Shown one piece after another: positions 1 through 11,730 of a DNA stretch of 64,000 nt. The DNA is from Hetaerina americana (Eukaryota > Arthropoda > Insecta > Odonata > Calopterygidae). The stretch is from assembly GCA_022747635.1 (NCBI GenBank), contig JAKTNV010000064.1, positions 124,001 through 188,000 of the forward strand, given 5' to 3'. Numbering within the stretch: position 1 is the stretch's first letter; each line of letters starts with the position of its first letter. Below the pieces are notes generated by a model that did no database searches, was not told where the DNA came from, and saw only the letters and a list, made by a program, of their open reading frames with translations. Both the position numbers and the translations under genes were made by a program.

Positions 1-575
1 CACCCTCCGCGTCTAGGGAATAGTTAGTTCTACTCAATCGCATGCACATTCACTAACCTTGTGTGTTTTGTTATCATAACCCATTCTTTCCAAATGACCA
101 CATTAGGGTTCTGTTCATCGTGTGGGTTGCTTTCAAAATCCTCCCCGCATGATCGTATTTGAGTACCATTTAGTGGTGTACCTTCCATTGTCTGTTTTGG
201 GTTTCCCCTTGCATCCCTTGCCGTGGGATGCCTTCCCGCTCCCTAAAGCGTTGGTTCAAATTCCCTACCTGTTTCCTTTGGGCGGAGAGCGTTTTATGTT
301 GTACGTTCATGTGGTGGTGGAGATTCGCATTCTTGCTTTTCGTATTCTTGCTTTCGCGTTGTTGGATGGATTCCATGCTGCATCCTGGGGTGCAATTGTT
401 TCTCGGATGCCAGTGGATGTGTTTGCATGCGTGTTTGGGGTAGGGATTTTTCCATGAGTGTATACGCCATGTGGGTATAGTTTTGTACGCAGGTGTTGCT
501 TTCATCTAACAAAATAAGACTTAATTGGACGTTAGAGCAAAAGCACAGAACCCTCAGAAGAGAAGTAAGCTAGTT
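1..575. other. No gene recognised
   Basis: Frames of about 110 codons are open on both strands between 122 and 505, overlapping each other. Neither translation shows a family I know, and such mutual shadows are expected by chance in a T/G-rich stretch. I see no repeat boundary here either. Confidence 0.4.
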
Positions 576-1325
576 TAGTAAAATAGGAACTTGGAATGTT
601 AGGACGATGTGGAGGACAGAATGATAAGAAAACATTTAGCGAGAGACGGAGAGAGGAAATGTAAGTATTTTAGGCCTATACGAGATTAGATGGAAGGATA
701 GTGCAGATTACTGTAGGGATAGTTACAGAGTAGTCCACACCCGAGGAGAAGAGAGCCGGGAAGGGGTTATGAAATGACATCAGGCAAAAAGGTAGAACAA
801 AGCGTAGTAAGCAAATAGCAAGAACCGATTGAATTATATCGGGAGAAGTAAAAGCTGAATCGACGAACTTGGTCATTCTATAGGTCCAGGCTACAGTTTG
901 CGAAAATCCATTCCCCTTCAACGATGCCATGGATCGTACTGTAATTAATTACACTGAAAATTGTCATAATTTTGTATTTTAATGAGAGTGGTGATTATTA
1001 CAAACTACATCACACCGAGCAAACGCAGGGAAAAAGAAGTCAATGTCATATACGATTATATTAATGAGCTAATTTCGGATATTCTCGGCCGAAAACATTT
1101 GATAATAATGGAGGTTAGGAACGCGGTTGAAGACGGAGGAAGAGATGTTAAAAAGGTAGGGGACTACGGTTTAATGAAAAGGAAAAGTCGCGGAGAGAAA
1201 GCGGTAGAGTTTTGCTAGATACGAGAGTTATCTTAATCAACACTTGGTTTAGACACCATAAATGACGTAGGTTTACATGGATAGTGCCGCGGGCTCAAGA
1301 AGGAATCACTACATTATGATTTATT
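576..1325 (+). pseudogene. LINE endonuclease-domain remnant (endonuclease-reverse transcriptase type)
   Basis: This is a decayed 5' part of a non-LTR retrotransposon open reading frame. It encodes an apurinic-type endonuclease domain that would nick target DNA for target-primed reverse transcription. Recognisable pieces in order are GTWNVRT near 585-605, a RWK-D block near 690-705, an open stretch at 982-1218 that ends in the family-typical YGL...RGE..VEFC, and NTWFRHHK then RRFTW near 1240-1280. Stops and frame changes separate the blocks, and the catalytic GDFNA motif has become EVRNA. The RT domain is absent: the sequence runs into repeat R1 at about 1326. The 22155-23430 LINE on the minus strand and the 4075-4312 fragment appear to belong to the same broad group, which is often annotated as endonuclease-reverse transcriptase in insects. 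Confidence 0.75.
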
Positions 1326-1665
1326 TATATATTCTGCAAGGCAACGCCAGGGTGTGTGGCAGGGTAATATTTTTTCCCGAAAATGAGCCTACCGCGGTTT
1401 ACAATATTATTATGATCCACTCTCGTTCGTGGAAAAAAAGACATCGTAAATCTCTCTGTTATACGCTTAATCTCTCTAGTTTTATTTACATCATCTCTCT
1501 TACTGTTGTAGAATGGGGGTAATATTACATTTTCAACATCACCGCTAAAGGGACGTCCTTCCAAGTTATGCCAGAGATTTGGTCTGTAATTTAACCTATA
1601 CACTATGAGTGATTCCCAGCCTAGCTACTCTAATATTTTGGATACGCTACTGAATTTTATCATAA
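1326..1665 (-). repeat. Dispersed repeat R1, copy 1
   Basis: This segment resembles, with many substitutions, three other places in the window: 11440-11730 in the same orientation, and 16285-16620 and 25462-25775 in the opposite one. Shared landmarks are the block AGGGTGTGTGGCAGG near 1350, a TCTGTAATTTAACC block near 1585, and CTCTAATATTTT near 1630. No coding frame is conserved between copies. Class is unknown; it could be a SINE, a MITE or a LINE 3' end. Strand is arbitrary. Confidence 0.6.
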
Positions 1666-1687
1666 CAACGTTTTACAAAACGAATTA

Positions 1688-1842
1688 CTGATCGTACCAC
1701 TTTTCCACTTGATACATTTTTTTAATTTTACGACCGGGTTTCAATGTATTACATTATCATCAGGTCCTACAGGTACCGTAAGGCATCAATACTTGGTTGT
1801 AAAATAAGAAAATTTTATCAAGTGGAAAAGTGCTACGATCAG
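1688..1842. repeat. Inverted repeat, about 44-bp arms, enclosing a hammerhead-like core
   Basis: Arms at 1688-1731 and 1799-1842 are near-complementary, sharing CTGATCGTA and CACTTTTCCACTTGATA. The inner ends of the arms lie beside the hammerhead-like motif at 1732-1763. Arms of this kind beside a ribozyme occur in Penelope-like terminal repeats, but no Penelope reading frame is next to this one. Confidence 0.7.
1732..1763 (-). ncRNA. Hammerhead-ribozyme-like motif 1
   Basis: Read on the minus strand, the segment has CTGATGA, then a 5-bp hairpin (AATGT with ACATT, 3-nt loop) as stem II, then GAAA, then a minimal stem III (ACCCGGT) and GTC, the usual cleavage triplet. All core positions of the CUGANGA...GAAA...UH consensus are present. 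The proximal part of stem I is short (two pairs next to the core), so activity is uncertain. Penelope-like elements are known to carry minimal hammerheads of this layout. Confidence 0.4.
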
Positions 1843-4074
1843 TTATGCATTATGTTCGACTTACACCACATCATGCCTGACGCTACTCAATTTGAACGTT
1901 TTACAACTCTACCTCCTTTACACTAATCGCGATCCAATGGGGATATCAATCCAACTTCGTGAGAATCCCATATATCAGCAGCATATTATTCTAGACAAGG
2001 CCTCACCAGCGAAAGATAACATTTATCTTTGACCTTTTCATCACATTCACCCAGAACTCCTCTAAAAATGCCTAATTTTTGTTACATTGCCCACGTATTC
2101 CCAACATTCGTACTTGAGCAGTGTGAGATATGTACATGTTGTGGATACCTCACTTATACCTCCTCATTTTACTCCTATATTTTGCAATACATTTATTACA
2201 TGCACTGAATGTACTCAATGGAATTCGTAAAATTTATTAGGAATATACACGTTGATTATATGTCCCTGAGAGACAGGGCTGGAAGGTGAAGCTTGAAAAC
2301 AAACAATAAATTTGTCTATGCAACGTTTAATCTTGTCTTGACTTGTAAATGAAATGTCTGTGATATTTCTAGAGTGACTTTGGTTTCTTACTTCTATGAT
2401 TCATGGTTGTTCGGAGAAAGAATGAGTACTTGTATATATCTGTATTTTAAACTATCTCCCTTGTCTTATGCTTGTGGTCTGATCTACCTAACTTGTGTGG
2501 GGCCATAATAATTCATTTAGTGCTATCGTCAAAGTTGTTTGTTCTGAACCTTTCTAAGAGTCTAACTCTTGCTTGTTCTCTTCGCAGATGAGTGGAGTTG
2601 TCTAGTTGAAGTCTTGTAAATGCAAGTAAATCACAGAGAATCCTGCCTTTAGAGGAACATGGATCTCCCATTAAATGTACATAAAACTCTGAAAAAATAG
2701 TTACGGAACATTCACTAAGATGATTAAACCTCAACTAGAATGCTGATAGCGGTTAGGTCAGGAATATTTCAGTCTCGGTGGAAAGATATCATAATCTTTG
2801 ATGAATAGAATGTTTTAAAATCACTCCCAAGAAAAACTTAATCCCTTGCTGAAGAAAACTATATGGTTTAGCAACAAAATGGAATAGTTTCTCTTCAAAA
2901 AGAAAATTGCATATATGCAGAATCACACAGTAAATATGAGCATATGGAAAATGAATTGGTTAGAGCATGAATTAAAAACACTCCGAAAACAAAATTTGTA
3001 AACTATTATTTTTATGTAAAGCAATTACTTTAAGTATCAATTATGCATTCACAATAGGATTATGAAGTGACATAAGGAATTAAAGCGGGAACAGAGATGC
3101 CCAAGTGTGAATCAGTACATGTAGATTTCATCTCAAAAAGGACAGAACACCAAATTTCCTGACTTTTTCAGGATTAACCCTGGTTGGTGTACTCCCTCCT
3201 ACCTTTGGTACTTACCTCTGGTCAGAAGTCTGGCACTACTGACTCCTATGCACACACAACCCCCTACAGTGGTATTCAACTTCTAATGTGAATCACCTTT
3301 TTCCATGACCACTGCTCCAATCCACAGGTGCCATGTTGGCTGGAGTCGTGTAATAACCAAAATGTCATTTCTCATGGTTGGTTGTAGCACAGAGGCTCCA
3401 TTGCACTTCAATGAATGTTTAGGCATGGGGAGAATATTTCAGCACATACATGATCCTAGATTACATCAAATTTATACAGAGATCACCATTGTCCAATGTC
3501 TTCAGCCACCTATATCATATCTTTCCCACAAGGCCCAATAGCCAGGGCTGTTTTCAAGGCATCCAATCCGTGGCACAGTTAGGAAAACCACGCTCTCAGT
3601 AGAATATGCCAATAAATTCAATCAACTCTTCTGGCCATTTTCCATTGAAAAAAACATCTCTGGAAATTAAACTGAATGATAAATGCTTTGAGTTTCTCCA
3701 TGGCATTAACAGATAACAGAAACTACATAAACATTAGGTAAAGAGTGAAAGTCATCAATTTGCTATTTACAAATGGCAGATTTACTAGATGTGAATTAGT
3801 CTTCGATGTTTTAAATGAAAACAAAATACATGAACATAATTTTATCCTATAAATATGTAACCTACCTGAAGAAAATCATTTGTTCCAATCAGAACCATGA
3901 CGTTAGTGAGCTACATTGTGAGAAAGAGAGCTTTGCACAATTTAGAAACTAGTGAATGACTAAAGACACATTGAAGTATAGTGCAAGCAATCATATATGT
4001 ATTAATAGAATAAATAACATTAATCAATTTTCATGAAATGTTGAAGATACGTAAGCACATTACAACATCAGGTT
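1843..4074. other. Intergenic; nothing recognised
   Basis: AT-rich. A 78-codon frame at 3305-3541 and splice-site-like strings near 3170-3230 can be found, but no translated family is recognisable on either strand. Confidence 0.4.
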
Positions 4075-4312
4075 GACAGGTATGGTATGAAATTTCACTT
4101 GAATAGAATGAAAGTCACGAGGATCTTGGGAAATTGGAAGACTAAGCTTAACAATAAAACAGGATTGTATTAACTGAAGCAGGTGGAACAATTTACTAAT
4201 CTAAAAATTTCATGGAGAACCATAGCACAAGAAGAAGAACCAAAGAAGAATTGCATTAAGCAAAGATGCTTTCACAAAGAGGATGGAGTTGACGAGAGAG
4301 ATCTTAAAGTAA
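4075..4312 (+). pseudogene. LINE reverse-transcriptase C-terminal fragment
   Basis: The translation matches, block by block, the region after the active site of the RT at 22155-23430. It contains DRYGMKF, then VEQFT, then in a shifted frame RRIALSKDAFTKRMEL. At least one frameshift and one stop break it. The match ends after ILK near 4311, just before the family's IW...YGAETW block. It is a short dead piece of a non-LTR element, probably of the same group as the endonuclease remnant at 576-1325, but nothing proves they were one insertion. Confidence 0.75.
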
Positions 4313-6439
4313 GGAAATAAAGAAAAGATTAGTTAGCATGCCGATATGGAAAATATTACACCTAAGTTTGTGCTCAGCCATTATTTGTACTTCTTCCAAT
4401 CAGGAAAAGGGGGAAGTATAGAAGAAGTCAACTGTTAAGCAAGCATATAATGCTCTTCTGGAAATACTTATTTTCCTTCCTTGAAAGTATTTCTATCATT
4501 GTCAAGTAACTGTGTGTGCATTTATGTTTGCAGTTTAACTTTTATCAGGAAAAAATTCATACTGAAAAATATTTTTCCTTAGCAAGCCACCTGCCTTCAC
4601 TTATCTGAGTTGCTAGTTTTTATGCAATGCAATCTGTAATCCGCTGGAAGAAAACAAATAACAATTGCTAGATACACACTATTTGCAAGTATTAAACACC
4701 TTGCATCAAAGCATCAGTTAAAGGTTCAGCATCTACAACAGAATAGATGGGTGAATTAAGGCCGCATCTTCCTGGCATAGATAGCCTATTAGCAAAGTAG
4801 GACAGAAAATAAACCAGCATTACGATACGATAGCCAGTGCGATAGCCACCACACTATCTAACTCCCCTCTCTTCACCAACATAGCGTATTTGGTTACATG
4901 TGTTATGAAGTAAAACATCATGTTACATCAATTAAAAGAACTTGATCATACCTTATCCTCAGATAGTAAGCATCCTACAACAATGATCATGGTGATACGC
5001 ACAAATGGGTAAAATTACAATTAAAATTTCTAGTAATGTACGGCGAATTCTGGCTAGGACCAGATATCTGAGGATGTCTACTTGATTTGTTAGGATATGC
5101 CATACTCATACACTGGTCTTTTCATCACGGTACTTTCACACTAAGCACTATTACTGTTTGCATATTCAAAACTATTGTCAGACGTATTTACATAACCGTC
5201 AGCCTTCAACTAAATTAAAAGTAAAAACTAAACTAAAAAGCCTTCATGGTTAATTCAAAACAAACACATTTAACATCCGAACTCGGTCACACACACATCA
5301 TCGTTGCACTTCCCTTGATCACGACCAAAGATAGGGCTTACTTAATAAAATAACCTAATCCACATTCACCTTCACAATGCATTCCAAAATAGCTTCCGCG
5401 CCACAGGCGCTGGTGTCTGTCGGCAGCAGCCGGAAACACTAATTTTCGAATCGAATGTACCCCGCAATGATGCCATATATTCAGCGGACTTTTTAAAAGC
5501 AGATTTTTGTTGATCCACATGGGAATGTGGCTTTATGGAGGTATTTGGCAGTTTACTGACCTTATGTCACAATATTTAAACCTAAATTTAAATGCAATTA
5601 TATTTTGAGGATCTTTCTTCAATAAAATGAAACCGTATATTCATCCGTATCAACCGTATATACATCATAACCAAAAACTATATTTTATATTTCAGCTTAA
5701 AGTAAACTGGGTTTCGCGATGTCTTCAAGCTTAATGAGAAACTGACATGGAAATATCATTGATTGAATCATCGCCGAAAACATTAATATTTCAGGATATT
5801 GTTCATATATTGCTCATTTAATTTAGCAAAAACTATTAAAAATATCTTTGATCTTAATTTCCGCCTGAGCGGATTAGCGGCATGAGAGAGAAGTGCAATC
5901 GTAGTCTTGAGTCCACTTCTGGAGAGATTAAATCCATGTAGATATTAAATGTGGAATCGATATTGAGAATTGGGAAAAATGTTCAGGCCTGTATTCAGAA
6001 ACTATATAAGCGAAGTAGGCGCTCATCCCTAAGATAATACTAGCATTGCTTCTACAACAAATCTGTATTCAGAAACAACACTACAACATCTCTTAGTGGG
6101 TGAACCTTCTCGTGGTGGTGGTGATGGCTTTGCTGTTACATCTTTTCCCCTTTTTGTGGGTGAAAATCAGCGACATTACTCGATTGAAAAAAGGAATCGG
6201 ACAAACTTGGCGGGACAGGCCCAATATTAATTAGACTGGCCACCCTATTGATACCACCAAAAGGAGGAGCATTTGAACTTCCCGACGCTGATATTTGAAA
6301 TTAAACTGATATCAAAACTCATTGGAAATCAAAGAAGGAAAATACTGTGAGTACGGCAATAAATAAATGGTTACGTAAGAAAATTGAAACGAAATTCATT
6401 TTTCGTGAGCAAATTCAAGTTGGCTATGGACCTTAAGAC
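4313..6439. other. Intergenic; nothing recognised
   Basis: AT-rich except for a short GC-richer patch near 5390-5440. A 60-codon minus-strand frame (5338-5520) covers that patch but shows no known family. Confidence 0.4.
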
Positions 6440-6768
6440 AAAAATGGTTTTCCAGGGCATCTACAATAAAAACACAAACGCACCAAGCGATCCTCCACAC
6501 CCACCCGGGGAACACGTGGGCGATAAAACACTGATCAAGCAGGGAATAGTTGACCAGCTTCGTAGTGTTAAAGCAAACAAAGCACCTGGTCCGGAAGAAA
6601 TATCTACTAGAATATTAAAGGAATTAGCTGAAGTCATTGCCCCTTGTTTTACATATTGTTTTTCTAAAATCGATGGAAGAAGGATCAGTGCTTCGCGACT
6701 GGAAGCTAGGCCAAATAACTCCCATCTATAAAGGCGGCGATAGGGATAAACCACCCAATAACTGACCC
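6440..6768 (+). pseudogene. CR1/L2-like LINE reverse-transcriptase fragment, 5' piece
   Basis: The frame encodes the N-terminal part of a non-LTR reverse transcriptase: NKAPGPEEIS (from the usual NKAxGPDGIS), RILKELAEVIAP, a degraded SDWK segment, and, in a shifted frame near 6725-6765, IYKGGDRDKPPNN followed by a stop where the family has NYRP. The original D of GPDGI is E here. At 6769 an inserted foldback element interrupts it; the downstream continuation starts at about 7125. The domain would have polymerised cDNA at the target site. It is clearly dead. Confidence 0.8.
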
Positions 6769-7120
6769 GGATGCTGCATTATCGGGTTTCACCGCGTCGT
6801 TGATTGATGCTGACAACAGTTTCGCCGAAGTTGGATTCGGCTTATTCAGGTCGAAAATGAGGGATTCGGTTTTTTTCAGTTTCAGTTTCTAAAAGTCTTT
6901 ATTTCCGTAAAGCGGTTTTAAAAGAATTTATATAAAATATGCATTGAAACATAAATAAAACAATAAAGACGGAATAAAGGACGGAAATAAAGACCTTTTA
7001 AAACTGAAACTGAAAAAAACCAAGTCCCTCATCTTCGATCTGAATACGCCGAATGCAACTTCGGCGAAACTGTTGTCAGCATCAAACAACTACGCGGTTA
7101 TACCCGATAATGCAGAATCC
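6769..7120. mobile_element. Foldback/MITE-like element with about 140-bp inverted arms
   Basis: Arms at 6769-6909 and 6981-7120 are reverse complements with few mismatches; landmarks are TGCATTATCGGGT at the outer end, TGCTGACAACAGTTTCGCCG in the middle and TCTTTATTTCCGT at the inner end. The spacer is about 71 bp and AT-rich. There is no open frame. The element sits inside a LINE RT, which makes its borders clear. Flanking sequences on the two sides look like overlapping versions of the same LINE segment (see findings). Superfamily cannot be set. Confidence 0.85.
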
Positions 7121-7124
7121 TTCA

Positions 7125-7380
7125 AACCACCGCCGCGATAACCTTTGCAGCCATATACAATTACCGACCCATTTCGTTTCCATCGATCTCTTTTAAAATA
7201 TTGGAACCCATTATTGTCACTAACACTATGATATTCTTGATAGTGGGAAACTACAACCCACAACCAGTACGGATTTAGGAATAGCAGGTCTTCCGAAGCA
7301 CAATTAGGTCTTTTCATTTGCGAGAGACGTGAAGGCCTTCCACCGTCCAAGTAGTCTATCTGATCGCGTCGGCCCGTCAC
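7125..7380 (+). pseudogene. CR1/L2-like LINE reverse-transcriptase fragment, 3' piece
   Basis: Translation resumes the RT of 6440-6768 after the foldback element: NYRPIS, then a stretch equivalent to the family's SISFKILEPII, and, after a gap, YGF...RSSEAQL, the counterpart of the QYGFRKGRSxETQL block. Two stops and later frame changes break it, and it fades out before the catalytic FLD motif. No further RT sequence can be followed downstream. Confidence 0.7.
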
Positions 7381-10300
7381 GAGCGCCTACGAAAACCAAA
7401 GATTTTTGCCAAGTACGTAAACCCTATACAAATGGAGAAGGCAGCGCACTTTTTACGGATTAGAATTTACAGAAAGAATACTAGGTTGATGTTGACAGTG
7501 GGTACCCTTATACTGGAGCATGGAGAAGAGTGTGCGTGGAATACAACTTCACCAAACCTTGAGGAACATGGCGAATGAATGAACTTACAGTCACTCCCGT
7601 CCTTGTATTCTCGGAATGAATGGTTGTATCCCTGCATTCCCGGAAAAATCAAGCCAACACAATTCCTCCTTTTTTGGGCTGTGCTTTCGGCTACATTCCT
7701 TCTTCTGGGTGAAAGGGACTTTCTTAGCTGGACACTTCTCCAAGAATATAATTTTGCTCGCATCACTCAGGCCACTGAAATAGGTAAAAAAACAAGGGCA
7801 AAGAACGTCTAAAAAAATATTTAGGGTCTTTTATGGACTTTTAAGTCCAATGAAAGAGGTAACGTTTTGATGTAAACAACTCAGCTTTGTGCTCTAAGTA
7901 ATTGGCGTCATTAATTTATTCCCTCCACATAGAACACGCATTACTCAAAGTCCTTCTCGCATTAAAAACATGGGGCACACCAGGGACGCTAAAACGAGCC
8001 ACATTTAGACGCACAAGAACATACGAAAAAACAATAAGGAATTAATGTGTTCGCAGTCACCTCAAGGAGGTTCGTTGCATGTCCCGTGGAAAAGATTTCA
8101 GGCTGGCAGGGAAAGGGAAATGAAGCCTTTGACGAATTTACTGCGCCCAGTTTTCCTTAAAATCTCGTCAGTAAAATGCCGATATTCAGCTGTTAAATTC
8201 TCGAGCTATGTGCTGAGAGGGAAAGAATTTCGTCCTGCTTTATTCAATGTTTAGTTTCCGCTTAGTCACTTCCACGTATAGCAGCTGGAAGAGTCTGGAG
8301 GGTCCTTCCTTTGTTTTTCGAAGGAACGTCTCTCAAGCAGTGCTTTGTTATAAATTGCGCCTTCTCCACGGACTACGTTCCTACATTTTTAAAATATAAC
8401 AGTGGTCGGTGCGGATTCGAACCGTAGGTGGGCAGTGATTGAAAGCTGACATGGGATGCAGTCACATTGTTACTTGATGCCGATTGGTTTAATCTTGGGA
8501 AAGAGTGATGTTTTCGATTTCACTGCGTATAGTATTCCTGGAGTTCCTGGGCTCGGATAGTGGCCCTTCGCCCGAGTTCACAAGACACCCATGCCCTTAG
8601 CACCTTTCTAATTTTCCCTGCGGGTGTTTATAAAGTGCTCATAGGTCTATCAGACTTTGGTCTATCAAAGCGTTTCAAAACATCCACAGAACGACGATTC
8701 GCGCCGCCAGAGTGGCTTCCGAATTTCCTGTGATTTTATGTGTTTAACAGAGGAGTATCGTCTCAGTGAGCGTTCGTAAACTGTGTCAAATATTAAGTAG
8801 CCGAGAAATATTCAAGAGGAAAGAGTTATGCTTCTTACCAGGAGTGAGGACAGTAAGAATTCTTGCCGGGAGAAGCGAATGATGGACCAAGGGCCAAGAT
8901 CCGATCCGCTATTTCTCACGTACGTGTCCCTGTGCAATGACGCGACTTCGCCGTGTCGTAATCAGCATCCTGAGATTGCTTGTGAAGTCGTCATCTATAT
9001 CCCCTGGCGCCATCTAGCTGTAATAGATCATACTATGGCGGTTAGTTGAAATACTAAACTAAATTATAAAATTGAATTTTAAAAATCATAATTAATAAAG
9101 AGAAAATTGTTTTAAAATTACATTACCAAAATTTTAATGGAAATTTTTTATGCAGATTTCATTTACTTTTTAACGTTCAACTTAATGGCACATTTTCAAA
9201 TTTGAAAAAATGACGTCATCCAACGGTATTGGCCACCTGGTATTTCTTCGATTAACTAATCCGTTCAGACGACAACGTGTCGTCGTGCGGAATGGAGGTG
9301 AGTGATTACTTGTCTTATATTCGCGCCTTTTGTGGTTAATGGTGGTAGCCTTATGTTCTGGGCTGCACTTGTGAAAAAGAGTGTAATACTTTCAGTTCGA
9401 GGTAATTCTATAATTATATTTGCGAAAGCGACGGATATGTCAATTCCCTCGCAATTACGGAACACACAAGTGTCGACTGATTTTCGTGCGATTGCTAGTA
9501 CATGATCTGTTTCATGTTTGCTAGGGAAAAGTTAAATTACATCATAATTTAAAATGAAATGGGAAATAGTGAATTTAGATTGGTTTCAAAATATAATTAA
9601 TGCCGAGAAGACGGAGAGATTGCGGCACGCGACGCTATAAGGCCTTGGAAATTTTCTTCGCTAAGATTGTTGATTTATTCTTTTTATGCCAGGGAACCAA
9701 TTCTCAATCTATTTTCTACTCCAAAGTCCCCTGAACTAAATATATATACAGTCTGACCACTGCATTTACGTTTTTTTCGCCCGAGATTTTTGAATGCTGG
9801 TATTTTTTTTAAGGGTTGTACCCGTCAAATATCAACGTATTTTGCTTCCATACTCATTTAAAGGATAATCTAATATATTAATTAAACTTTAAAGAACCGG
9901 AGTCCAACGCGTGTTAACGTTTTTCGAAAGAAAGCGGTGACGATTAACATTGCTTGAATGTACGCGTTCCAAGTAAAAGGTCAAGGTCACTGGGTGCTTA
10001 GTCCTCCAGTGCATTTCGCCCTATTTTACTATGAGTCTCTCTCTGGATCAGACCTGAGTTGAAACCTCTTTCTTTGAGGGAAATTGCTCGATTAGTGATG
10101 ATGGATTCCGTGTTTCGAACACTCATAGCTTCTTTAACCGACTGCTGTCGGGTAAACAATTCATTACGCATTTTCACCCTCCGATGCTCAATGACTGGCA
10201 AGTATTTTGATTAAAAACGGAGCTGAATAAATGTTTTTATTGCAGCAAATAAACTGCGTTTAACGTTTAATGTCCTTATTATGAGTGGTATGGCATTCTT

Positions 10301-11439
10301 TTGAAGGCGAATTATATAATGAATATGTAAAGTTTTTTCAGGCACATTCTAAAGTGCTTGGACTTTTATGTAACCTATTTTTGAATTTCATTTCAGTGAT
10401 ACCATCGGCGTGTGAGCGTGTGGATAATGATTTTTTGAACAGGGAAGAATGACGCAATGTTATGAGAGAGAGGGAGGAGATGTCTTGAAGTGTAGGAATG
10501 GAATTAGAATTCCTAGGGAATGGAACTTCAAAAATTTCGGCAAAAAGGAATAATCGTAAGTTGAGACATTTTTGCACTATGTTAAAAGATTTTTTGTAAA
10601 CTTGTTTTCTATGCATATACCGGTCAGTCTTAAAGACGTCCACGTCGGATTGAGCTCTTTCATGGAATGACAGATTTGAGCGTCTCTTCGTTACATATTG
10701 CATATTTCTCATCAAAATGTTTCTTCCTTAAAATTATTCTTTGAAAAGATAGTCTTACAATTTTTTACGCGGGAGAATCATTGCTGCTAAAAATGTAATC
10801 AGTGTCGTAATTACGTGCGACAACGTGCGTTGGGGCAAGTGATGTTCTACAAACGTAACTCTATTTATCGAGCCATTAAGATTACTACAGACCAGTGTCT
10901 CTTCAGAAAAACGTTTGCGGGTATAAATTATTGCTATTCATCAAGATATACCGCCTCGTTCCATTTGCATTATAAGTTCTCAAAGGCGTCGAGTTTAAGG
11001 ATATGTGTGCTCCTATTTAGCGATAATTTTTGAAGAGTAATAGGATGGGAAGTTTCGAAAATGTGTATATCACCGTCCGATGGCTCAAAACGACCGGTTT
11101 TACAATTGTTCCTTGACCCTAGTTGAGTGCTACATTTCAGATGACACCATCTGAGGCCACCCTTACCACGCCACCATTCTTTAATTGGTGAATCTCAGTC
11201 CTGGATATTTAAGCTATGATATTCTTCCGTAGGTTGTGGAGTAGTTTACTACGGAATACTTCGCAAAACGCTTTTATTAAAAGTATGAAAATCACGGACG
11301 CTGGTGTATTATTTTTTCCGAAATCAAAATTGTATGAATTTAAGGAGTAATATTACCTCAAGGTATATTGTCGCAGGGGTCAATGCTGTTCAGGCGTATA
11401 CCATTTCGGAAAACTTTCTGAGTTTTCATTCATTCACGG
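7381..11439. other. Intergenic; nothing recognised
   Basis: No gene or clear element in 4 kb. A GGTTCGAATCC string on the minus strand near 8415 is compatible with a B box of a tRNA-derived repeat, but I could not find a matching A box or cloverleaf. Frames of 60-125 codons (largest 10338-10715, minus) show no family. Confidence 0.4.
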
Positions 11440-11730
11440 CACCCGGCAAGCCTCCGCTAGGGTAAGTGACAGAGAGTGATTACACGCCAGACTTCTTTTG
11501 ACACAAAAAATGCTGTGCACTTTTTCTGTATAATGCTTTGTGAACCTACTTTTCCACCGTTGTAGCTATGATTAAATGCTACATTCTCAACGTTATTGCT
11601 AAAGAAATATCGCTCTGTTGTTTGCATAAAATTTATTCGTAATCTGTAATTTAACCAGAATACAGCGAGTTATTCCATACACGGCTCCTCTAATAATTTT
11701 GATACGCTTCTAAGTTTGTTTCAACAGCTC
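11440..11730 (-). repeat. Dispersed repeat R1, copy 2
   Basis: Aligned by eye to copy 1: CTACATTCTCAACGTTATTGC matches its ATTACATTTTCAACATCACC block, TCTGTAATTTAACC is identical, and CTCTAATAATTTTGATACGCT matches the end of copy 1. The left side is poorly conserved. Same orientation as copy 1. Confidence 0.5.

Noticed and set aside
170..512. Minus-strand 111- and 72-codon frames
   Set aside because: They overlap plus-strand frames of similar size and show no conserved motif.
8400..8470. tRNA gene suggested by GGTTCGAATCC on the minus strand
   Set aside because: No A box at the right distance and no cloverleaf could be folded by eye.
9265..9505. Mutually overlapping 66- and 67-codon frames near a GTGAGT
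   Set aside because: Shadow frames with no family; the donor-like string has no partner acceptor that extends a coding frame.
10338..10715. 125-codon minus frame, with a faint likeness to a LINE C-terminus
   Set aside because: Only FKNRLHK fits; no second block supports it.
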